A DNA stretch of 7,892 nucleotides from JBFWIL01 sp050256015 (GTDB lineage: Bacteria > Bacteroidota > Bacteroidia > Bacteroidales > Prolixibacteraceae), in contig JBFWIL010000117.1 of the NCBI GenBank assembly GCA_050256015.1, positions 1-7,892 on the forward strand, given 5' to 3'. Below are positions 1-5,202 of this stretch, piece after piece. Under the pieces are notes generated by a model that was not told the origin of the DNA, made no database searches, and worked only from the letters and a program-made list of their open reading frames with translations. The first letter of the stretch is position 1; the number at the start of each line of letters is the position of its first letter. Both the position numbers and the translations under genes were made by a program.

Positions 1-1
1 T

Positions 2-1576
2 ACTATTTCGTTCCGCTCAGGACAAAAGACGGTGGCCGGCTACCCCTATGAATTAAAGGCCAGGAATAATGAAGCGGCCTGCATTCCCGGGTTTAGCAGT
101 TCGGATGTTATCTACCTCATTACACCTGATCGCTTTGCCAACGGCGACCTGCAGAATGACGAAGTAAACGGGATGAAGGAAAAGCCTGACCGGTCAAATA
201 AAGACGGCCGTCATGGCGGTGACCTGCGCGGTATTATCAATCATCTCGATTATCTGCATCAACTGGGGTTCACCGCGGTTTGGCTAAACCCGGTACTGGA
301 GAACAACATGACCAGTACCTCCTATCATGGCTACTCGACGACCGATTTCTACAAGGTGGATCCGCGTTTCGGTTCCAATGAAGAGTACAGGGAACTGTCG
401 GCCGAGCTGAAGAAAAGGGACATGAAGCTGATCATGGACATGATCTTTAATCACTGCGGTTCCGAACACTGGTGGATGGATGATATGCCCATGGCCGGCT
501 GGATCAATAATTATCCTGACTATAAAATTACCAGTCACCGGCGAACGGTGCACGAGGATCCGTATGCCTCAGAAGCCGACCGGACAGCCATGACCGATGG
601 CTGGTTCGTACCGACCATGCCCGATCTGAACCAGCGTAACCCTTTATTGGCGACTTACCTGATCCAGAACAGCATCTGGTGGATAGAATACGCGGGACTG
701 AACGGCATTCGCCAGGATACCTGGCCTTATCCCGATAAATACATGATGGCCGGCTGGACGGCCCGGGTGCTGGATGAATATCCTGATTTTAACATCGTGG
801 GAGAGGAATGGAGTATGAACCCGGCTATTATTTCCTATTGGCAAAAGGGAAAGATAAATTCCGATGGCTACCGGTGTTATCTTCCTGCCCTGATGGATTT
901 TCCATTACAAAATGCCGTTAGTTTGGGCCTGAAAGATGAGGAAAGCCGGGATAACGGACTGATCCGGATGTACGAGTTGCTGGCGAACGATTTTCAGTAC
1001 CCGGATGCCGGAAACCTGGTTGTCTTCCCCGATAACCACGATATGCAGCGTTTTTATACCCAGGTGAATGAGGATGCTGACCTGGTCAGGCTGGGGTTGG
1101 CTTATTTTTTAACGATACGCGGAATTCCGCAGATCTTCTACGGAACGGAGATCCTGATGTCGAGCCCGGGACAGAAAGACGATGGGATCATCCGAAGCGA
1201 CTTTCCCGGGGGCTGGCCGGGCGATACGGTGAACGCTTTTACGGGTGAAGGACTCACTTCTCAGCAAAGGGAGATGCAAAGTTACCTGAAAACCATCCTC
1301 AATTGGCGAAAAGATAAAGAAGTGATCCATTCGGGAAAGCTGAAACATTTCGTCCCCGAAGATGGCGTTTATGTTTATTTCCGGTATAATAAAGAGGAAA
1401 CGGTCATGATTGTTCTCAATAAAAACCGCGAAGCAAAAACGATCGCTGCCGACCGCTTCAAAGAGCTAACAGCCCCTTATAAAAGCGGGACGGACATCAT
1501 TACTTCCACGCCGGTCAGTAATTTGAACCGGATTGCTGTTCCGGCCCGGTCGGCCATGATCGTTGAATTAAAGTAG
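2..1576 (+). CDS. susA: SusA-like neopullulanase / cyclomaltodextrinase (GH13), 5'-truncated by the window
   Basis: Hydrolyses alpha-1,4 (and possibly some alpha-1,6) links in maltodextrins, pullulan or cyclodextrins; SusA enzymes of this family work in the periplasm on imported oligosaccharides. The frame is open from base 2, so the GTG at 32 is an internal valine and the true start lies upstream. About 524 residues are visible; SusA proteins are about 615-620, so most of the N-terminal cyclomaltodextrinase domain is missing. Counting from codon 32, the GH13 barrel spans about 20-430: motif I DMIFNH (136-141), motif II GIRQD with nucleophile D229, motif III VGEEW with acid/base E258, and motif IV PDNHD with D337. 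A beta-sandwich C-terminal domain fills about 440-513. The SSDVIYLITPDRFANGD segment (22-38) and the SYHGYSTTDFYKVDPRFG stretch are typical of SusA. The next GH13 gene begins 27 bp downstream on the same strand. Any signal peptide lies outside the window. Family assignment is firm; exact substrate preference is inferred. Confidence 0.93.
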   Translation, partial: TISFRSGQKTVAGYPYELKARNNEAACIPGFSSSDVIYLITPDRFANGDLQNDEVNGMKEKPDRSNKDGRHGGDLRGIINHLDYLHQLGFTAVWLNPVLENNMTSTSYHGYSTTDFYKVDPRFGSNEEYRELSAELKKRDMKLIMDMIFNHCGSEHWWMDDMPMAGWINNYPDYKITSHRRTVHEDPYASEADRTAMTDGWFVPTMPDLNQRNPLLATYLIQNSIWWIEYAGLNGIRQDTWPYPDKYMMAGWTARVLDEYPDFNIVGEEWSMNPAIISYWQKGKINSDGYRCYLPALMDFPLQNAVSLGLKDEESRDNGLIRMYELLANDFQYPDAGNLVVFPDNHDMQRFYTQVNEDADLVRLGLAYFLTIRGIPQIFYGTEILMSSPGQKDDGIIRSDFPGGWPGDTVNAFTGEGLTSQQREMQSYLKTILNWRKDKEVIHSGKLKHFVPEDGVYVYFRYNKEETVMIVLNKNREAKTIAADRFKELTAPYKSGTDIITSTPVSNLNRIAVPARSAMIVELK

Positions 1577-1603
1577 AACGGAACCCGTAAAAGAAAATAC
1601 GAT

Positions 1604-2983
1604 ATGCGAATTAATAGGATAAGGTTTTATTTACAGGGACTACTCCTTCTCCTGTTGACCGGGTTTGTGCCGGTAAGCTGCCAGCCTCAGACGAAAGTAT
1701 CTCAGGTGACAACTCAGGAATTTCAGAAACCTGAGTGGCTGAAAGACGCGGTGCTTTATGAAGTGAATATCCGTCAATATACGCCGGAAGGGACGTTTAA
1801 TGCGTTCGCTCAGCACCTGCCGCGGCTAAAGGACATGGGGGTTGACATTCTTTGGCTGATGCCTGTTCACCCCATTTCGGAGAAAAACCGTAAAGGTACG
1901 CTGGGATCCTACTATTCCGTAAAGGATTATCAGGGTATTAACCCGGAATTCGGAACACTTGACGATTTTAAGACCCTGGTGAACTGGTCACATGAGTTGG
2001 GAATGAAGGTTATTATCGACTGGGTAGCGAACCATACCGGTTGGGACAACCCGTGGATCGGGGAGCATCCCGACTGGTACACGCAGGATTCGGCAGGGAC
2101 GATCATTTCTCCTGACCCCGACTGGTCGGACATTGCCGATCTGAATTTTGACGTGCAGCCCATGCGGCGGGCGATGATCAACGCCATGGTTTACTGGCTT
2201 AGGGAGGCTGACATCGATGGCTTCCGCTGCGATGTGGCCTGGGGCGTGCCGCAGGATTTCTGGGAGGAAGCCCGCGCTTCCCTCGATTCGGTCAAGCCGG
2301 TTTACATGCTGGCAGAAGACGAGGATCACCCGGAATTGCTGGAGAAAGCCTTTGATTCGAATTACGCCTGGGAATTGCATCACCTGATGAATGAAGTTGC
2401 ACAGGGAAAAAAGACTGCCGGTGATATCCGGGCTTATTATGATCGGTTGGAGCCATATGCTCCCGGTTCATTCCCCATGCAGTTTATCACCAATCATGAT
2501 GAAAATTCCTGGGCCGGGACCATTCAGGAGCGGATGGGTGCGGCCGGCGATGCCTTCGCCGTGCTTTCGTTTACCGTTCCGGGAATTCCACTGGTTTACA
2601 GTGGCCAGGAAGCCGGACTGAATAAGCGCTTAAAGTTTTTTGAAAAGGACACCATTTCCTGGTCGGACCTGAGCAGGCAGGACTTTTATGAAAGGCTCAT
2701 CGACCTGAAAACCGGAAATCCGGCTTTGTGGAACGGTTTGGAAGGAGGTGAAATACAATTCCTGACAACCGGCAAGCCGGATCAGGTACTTGCTTATGTC
2801 CGTGAAAAAAATAATAATAAAGTGATGGTCGTGATGAACCTTTCCGCTCAGCCTGTTGTTTCTTCTGTAGAGTTCGGTGTTCAACAGGAAATGGCAGAGT
2901 GGTTTAATCAGGATAAGTTTAAAGGAGAGAAGGAGAACATCGAACTTTTTTCCTGGGAATATAAAGTTTATACAAGCAAATAA
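1604..2983 (+). CDS. GH13 alpha-amylase-family hydrolase, putative lipoprotein
   Basis: A compact alpha-glucan hydrolase of 459 aa, much shorter than the surface amylase SusG (about 690 aa). Residues 1-25 form a signal peptide (basic start, six-leucine core) ending in PVSC, so C26 is the probable lipidated cysteine. Proline at -3 makes the lipobox imperfect. The residues after the cysteine (QPQTKVSQ) lack the acidic cluster of Bacteroidota surface-export signals, so a periplasm-facing anchor is more likely than surface display; this is inference. The barrel spans about 45-370: motif I DWVANH (139-144), motif II GFRCD with nucleophile D210, motif III MLAED with acid/base E238 (alanine replaces the usual glycine before it), and motif IV FITNHD with D299. 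A small C-terminal beta domain covers about 380-458. It lies 27 bp after the neopullulanase, has no visible promoter of its own, and is followed by a strong terminator, so it is probably the last gene of that operon. Exact substrate and GH13 subfamily are not assigned. Confidence 0.9.
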   Translation: MRINRIRFYLQGLLLLLLTGFVPVSCQPQTKVSQVTTQEFQKPEWLKDAVLYEVNIRQYTPEGTFNAFAQHLPRLKDMGVDILWLMPVHPISEKNRKGTLGSYYSVKDYQGINPEFGTLDDFKTLVNWSHELGMKVIIDWVANHTGWDNPWIGEHPDWYTQDSAGTIISPDPDWSDIADLNFDVQPMRRAMINAMVYWLREADIDGFRCDVAWGVPQDFWEEARASLDSVKPVYMLAEDEDHPELLEKAFDSNYAWELHHLMNEVAQGKKTAGDIRAYYDRLEPYAPGSFPMQFITNHDENSWAGTIQERMGAAGDAFAVLSFTVPGIPLVYSGQEAGLNKRLKFFEKDTISWSDLSRQDFYERLIDLKTGNPALWNGLEGGEIQFLTTGKPDQVLAYVREKNNNKVMVVMNLSAQPVVSSVEFGVQQEMAEWFNQDKFKGEKENIELFSWEYKVYTSK

Positions 2984-3014
2984 ATTTTAGTTTTGGTTTA
3001 GTTGGTTTATTTGG

Positions 3015-3043
3015 AAGAGGTTCGCTGAGGCGGACCTTTTTTT
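3015..3043 (+). terminator. Rho-independent terminator after the GH13 operon
   Basis: AGGTTCGC (3018-3025) pairs with GCGGACCT (3030-3037) around the four-base loop TGAG: eight pairs, one of them T-G. A run of seven T follows (3037-3043), and A3015/A3016 can extend the stem into it. It sits 31 bp after the stop codon of the second GH13 gene. There is no T-tract on the other strand, so it acts on plus-strand transcription and separates the starch genes from the sigma-factor module. Confidence 0.88.
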
Positions 3044-3193
3044 ATCTTTACCTCTGGGATAGCATACCCCGAACGATAGCCTGAAAAAACGGGCAATAAA
3101 TTACACTTTACGTGTTGAGGATCAAAAATACACTTGGAAAGGATTGAACGGGTACTTCTGTTAGCAGGAAAACAACACGGAAGAATATGACCA

Positions 3194-3397
3194 ATTCGTT
3201 CGCAAACGAATCCAGTTAAGACAGACATAGGCCGGTATGGAGGATCCCTGCTCCCTGACACTCAGGGCAAACTAATTTAAATCACGAAAGGAGGTAAACG
3301 ATCATAAACTGGACATACATCAGACTGCCAACAGGAAAAAACTCCTGTTGAACAGATTAGCTATGGTCATTACCGGATGCCCAATAGCTCATTGGGC
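3194..3397. repeat. Cluster of four perfect hairpins; candidate structured RNA or DNA element
   Basis: Four perfect inverted repeats lie in 204 bases. They are ATTCGTT/AACGAAT (3194-3200 with 3205-3211, loop CGCA), CCCTGA/TCAGGG (3253-3258 with 3262-3267, loop CAC), CAACAGGA/TCCTGTTG (3329-3336 with 3343-3350, loop AAAAAC) and GCCCAAT/ATTGGGC (3379-3385 with 3391-3397, loop AGCTC). None is followed by a T-run on either strand, so they are not simple terminators. The sequences differ from one another, so this is not a repeat array. The element could be a structured RNA, a remnant of a mobile element, or protein-binding sites. No known RNA family was recognised, and no good promoter leads into it. 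Confidence 0.4.
3287..3295 (+). promoter_or_regulatory. Orphan perfect Shine-Dalgarno match (AAAGGAGGT)
   Basis: Nine bases are fully complementary to the 3' tail of 16S rRNA (ACCUCCUUU). No ATG, GTG or TTG lies at a usual distance downstream. An ATA at 3304 would open only a 15-codon frame, and the first ATG, at 3363, is 67 bases away. Bacteroidota genes rarely use Shine-Dalgarno sequences, so such a strong match in a non-coding spacer is odd. It sits between the second and third hairpins of the cluster. The match is seen directly; any function is unknown. Confidence 0.35.
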
Positions 3398-3461
3398 TGA
3401 AGAAAATACTCACCGAATCAATGTTAAAGTTTACGATAGTTTTTTTTCTGATTGAATTTCA

Positions 3462-3469
3462 TTAATTTG
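3462..3469 (+). promoter_or_regulatory. Putative Bacteroidota -7 element upstream of the sigma gene
   Basis: TTAATTTG matches seven of the eight positions of the Bacteroidota -7 consensus TAnnTTTG (the second base differs). It would place the transcription start near 3475, leaving a leader of about 15 bases before the ATG at 3490. No TTTG or TTG lies 17-23 bases upstream, so the -33 half is missing and the call is tentative. Confidence 0.4.
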
Positions 3470-3489
3470 GTTCCGACTAAACAAAAGGT

Positions 3490-4047
3490 ATGCCTGACTT
3501 CGACTGGATATTCAGGAAATACCATACATCGCTGTTTTTGTATGCCTTAAAGTTTGTGCACGACGAAAATATTGCGTTGGACTTGGTACAGGACGTTTTT
3601 ACCCTGGTGTGGGAGAAGAAAAAGCTTAAGCCGGATGACGAACACGTGAGAGCTTATTTGTTTCGTGCTGTCTGTAATGCCTGTTTAAACCATTTGAAAC
3701 ATGAGCAGGTTGTTCAGCGGCATGAGGAATCACAACGGTTATTTCTTTCAGTGTTGGAATTGAACTATTATGAAAATGGTGAAAAGTCGTTGATAGAAAA
3801 AGAAAGCCTCGAAACTATTTATGAGGCAATTAATTCATTGTCAAATACCCACCGCGAGGTAATTGAACTCAGCCGGTTTGAGGGGCTCAAAAATAAAGAA
3901 ATTGCAGAAAAGTTAAATATTCCGGTCCGTACAGTTGAAACAAGGTTATTCCGGGCATTGACTGCCCTGAAAGAAAAATTATCCGGAAAGTTATTCCATA
4001 TCCTGTTGAATTTCTGTTTTTTGAGGGAAAATCACAAAAAAAATTGA
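3490..4047 (+). CDS. ECF-type RNA polymerase sigma-70 factor (Bacteroidota FecI-like family)
   Basis: A 185-aa alternative sigma factor that should direct RNA polymerase to the adjacent receptor operon. Sigma region 2 covers about residues 8-72, including DLVQDVFTLVWEKK (31-44), which contains the core-binding helix. A short linker follows, then region 4 at about 108-162, with helix-turn-helix GLKNKEIAEKLNIPVRTVE (132-150) for -35 recognition. Length and the two-domain layout fit extracytoplasmic-function factors. The tail after region 4 (KLFHILLNFCFL) is hydrophobic, a trait often seen in this group. The start is fixed by an in-frame TAA at 3478-3480, four codons before the ATG. The anti-sigma gene follows after about 65 bp (44 bp if its earlier ATG is used), so the two are probably co-transcribed. 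In this family the sigma factor is held inactive by the FecR protein until the receptor signals. Its own target promoter cannot be read from the window. Confidence 0.95.
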   Translation: MPDFDWIFRKYHTSLFLYALKFVHDENIALDLVQDVFTLVWEKKKLKPDDEHVRAYLFRAVCNACLNHLKHEQVVQRHEESQRLFLSVLELNYYENGEKSLIEKESLETIYEAINSLSNTHREVIELSRFEGLKNKEIAEKLNIPVRTVETRLFRALTALKEKLSGKLFHILLNFCFLRENHKKN

Positions 4048-4102
4048 TTTTTATGACGTAGTTTCCCTGTTTAAGTTGTGTTGATAATATAATGATGTTA
4101 AC

Positions 4103-4107
4103 AGGAG
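4103..4107 (+). promoter_or_regulatory. Shine-Dalgarno-like AGGAG deciding the anti-sigma start
   Basis: AGGAG ends five bases before the ATG at 4113, the spacing of a working ribosome binding site, while the in-frame ATGs at 4092 and 4095 have no such motif. This favours the 4113 start, although Shine-Dalgarno use is weak in Bacteroidota. Confidence 0.45.
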
Positions 4108-4112
4108 TGCGT

Positions 4113-5096
4113 ATGATCGGTACAACAGCTTATGAACGACTGATTGCCCGGTATTTAAATGGTGACTATTCGGAAGAAGACGGGCAAAGTTTAATTGATT
4201 GGATCAACGAGCGTCCGGAGAATAAAGAGCTATTCCTTGAAATAAAAGATTCCTGGGATGCCAGTCTGAAAAAATCAAATACTGAAAGCTGGCAACTCCT
4301 GCAATTTTATAAAAAACAAGCTTCCCTAAAGAAAAAAGTACACATGCCCGGATGGTTCTCCTGGGTTGCTGCTGCCGCCTTTTTGGTTATCGGATTGGTA
4401 ACAGGAACCCTGATACCATACGGCGGTCACGAAAACATGGGGCAGATCGAATCTTATTATGTACCGATGGGGTCGCGTTCCCGGCTTACGCTGGCCGATG
4501 GTACAAAAGTAAATCTGAACTCCGACAGTCGCCTGGAGGTGGACGACCATTTTTCCCCCAAAAACAGGATCGTCACACTCACCGGTGAGGGATATTTTGA
4601 AGTCAGCGCCGATAGCAAACATCCCTTCACTGTTAAAACTAAAAAATTCGATATTACTGTTACCGGGACAAAATTTAATGTCAGCAGTTATGCCGACGAC
4701 CAGAAGATTGGTGCGACATTGGCAGAAGGGCGCATCCAACTGGAAACAAAACATAATAGGATAATTGTTTTAAAGCCGGGTGAAAAAATCAGTTTTGATC
4801 ATAAGACAATGCAGTCGGTTCTGGAACAGGCAGATATTGAGTCGGAACTGGCCTGGGTAAAAGGGGAGTTCAATTTTAAGGAGATTCCATTTCCTGATCT
4901 CATCAGAAGGCTGGAACGTTGGTATGATGTAAAATTGGTGTATAAAGGAGATGACTTAAATTCAATGCTGTACTCAGGAAAATTTAAAAACCAGGAGACC
5001 ATCTGGCAGGTGTTGGATGCTTTAAAATTAACAACCCCAATTGAATATAACAAGATTAATTTCCGCGAATTTGAACTAATATATAAGCCTATGTAA
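4113..5096 (+). CDS. FecR-family anti-sigma factor
   Basis: Inner-membrane anti-sigma protein that binds the upstream ECF factor in the cytoplasm and receives the signal from the SusC-like receptor in the periplasm. With the 4113 start it is 327 aa; the ATG at 4092 would add seven residues. Residues about 1-75 are the acidic cytoplasmic sigma-binding part (YERLIARYLNGDYSEEDG near the start). One membrane helix lies at about 81-102 (WFSWVAAAAFLVIGLVTG). The FecR domain spans about 114-210, with the family pattern SRSRLTLADGTKVNLNSDS (121-139), GEGYFEV and the later VTGTKFNV. A C-terminal DUF4974-type domain at about 251-325 (NFKEIPFPDLIRRLERWYDV) resembles an STN fold and is the usual partner of the receptor STN domain. 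Gene order sigma, anti-sigma, receptor supports this. It ends 85 bp before the receptor gene, and that gap holds a probable antisense RNA. No damage is seen. Confidence 0.94.
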   Translation: MIGTTAYERLIARYLNGDYSEEDGQSLIDWINERPENKELFLEIKDSWDASLKKSNTESWQLLQFYKKQASLKKKVHMPGWFSWVAAAAFLVIGLVTGTLIPYGGHENMGQIESYYVPMGSRSRLTLADGTKVNLNSDSRLEVDDHFSPKNRIVTLTGEGYFEVSADSKHPFTVKTKKFDITVTGTKFNVSSYADDQKIGATLAEGRIQLETKHNRIIVLKPGEKISFDHKTMQSVLEQADIESELAWVKGEFNFKEIPFPDLIRRLERWYDVKLVYKGDDLNSMLYSGKFKNQETIWQVLDALKLTTPIEYNKINFREFELIYKPM

Positions 5097-5099
5097 CAG

Positions 5100-5139
5100 C
5101 ACAAACAAAAGGCAGAATGTCGCCACAACATCCCGCCTT
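5100..5139 (-). terminator. Minus-strand rho-independent terminator in the fecR-susC gap
   Basis: Read on the minus strand, AAGGCGGGATGT (5139 down to 5128) pairs with ACATTCTGCCTT (5120 down to 5109) around a seven-base loop. All 12 positions pair, two of them as G-U. A T-rich tract, TTTTGTTTGT, follows, counting the last two stem T. On the plus strand the two G-U pairs become A-C mismatches and no T-run follows. The structure therefore favours termination of a minus-strand transcript, not of the operon. Confidence 0.65.
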
Positions 5140-5169
5140 GTAAAAACAATCAAGTATTAATTGTCTAAA
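5100..5169 (-). ncRNA. Candidate antisense small RNA opposite the susC leader
   Basis: Predicted from a minus-strand promoter-like pair (5175-5202) and a minus-strand terminator (5109-5139). Together they would produce an RNA of about 70 nt starting near 5169; the ends are approximate. It would be complementary to the untranslated leader of the receptor gene, stopping short of its ATG and just after the anti-sigma stop codon. Cis-encoded antisense RNAs in this position (DonS type) repress receptor operons in Bacteroides loci that have sigma/anti-sigma pairs. By analogy this one would lower receptor expression when the glycan is absent. No open frame of note lies within it. Promoter and terminator are seen; transcription and repression are inference. 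Confidence 0.45.
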
Positions 5170-5174
5170 CATTT

Positions 5175-5202
5175 CAAATTTATGAAAAAAAAGCGAAACA
5201 AA
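5175..5202 (-). promoter_or_regulatory. Putative minus-strand promoter for the antisense RNA
   Basis: The minus strand reads TTTG (5202-5199), 16 bases, then TAAATTTG (5182-5175). TAAATTTG is an exact match to the Bacteroidota -7 consensus TAnnTTTG, and TTTG matches the -33 element. The spacing is at or just below the usual range of about 17-23. The -7 box ends on the A of the receptor start codon, so the two genes' control signals are interlocked. The region is AT-rich, which raises the chance of a random match. Confidence 0.45.

Larger units (their letters stand above)
3044..3461. other. Non-coding spacer between the two modules
   Basis: No convincing gene is seen on either strand. The longest plus-strand stretch is open from 3276 to a stop at 3453-3455; its only ATG (3363) would give a 30-residue peptide with no recognisable domain. 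The same frame has earlier stops at 3060, 3162, 3228 and 3273, about what chance gives. A minus-strand frame over 3007-3261 reads through the terminator and resembles nothing known. No tRNA or rRNA signature was found. What stands out is a cluster of short perfect inverted repeats and an orphan Shine-Dalgarno match, listed separately. Confidence 0.6.

Noticed and set aside
3123..3130. Minus-strand TATTTTTG as a promoter
   Set aside because: It fits the -7 consensus, but no TTG or TTTG lies at a proper distance and there is nothing obvious for it to transcribe.
3007..3261. Minus-strand 84-codon frame as a gene
   Set aside because: It runs through the rho-independent terminator, has an odd composition rich in Cys, Arg and Pro, and matches no family I recognise.
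3304..3351. 15-codon peptide starting at ATA behind the perfect Shine-Dalgarno match
   Set aside because: ATA starts are extremely rare and the peptide shows nothing meaningful; the hairpin at 3329-3350 covers half of it.
3276..3455. 60-codon open stretch (30 codons from the ATG at 3363) as a small gene or decayed gene
   Set aside because: No recognisable domain and no well-placed ribosome site. The stop-codon spacing of the whole frame from 3060 is about what random sequence gives.
4028..4053. AAAATCA/TGATTTT inverted repeat around the end of the sigma gene as a terminator
   Set aside because: The stem is almost all A-T with a long A-rich loop and no T-run, and it would wrongly separate the sigma gene from its anti-sigma partner.
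4085..4092. TATAAT-like sequence before the anti-sigma gene as a promoter
   Set aside because: Bacteroidota primary promoters do not use this box, and the gene is most simply co-transcribed with the sigma gene.
3477..5171. Shared CTAAACA upstream of both the sigma ATG (3477-3483) and the receptor ATG (5165-5171) as a common regulatory site
   Set aside because: A 7-base match between two AT-rich leaders is expected by chance fairly often, and the distances to the ATG differ.
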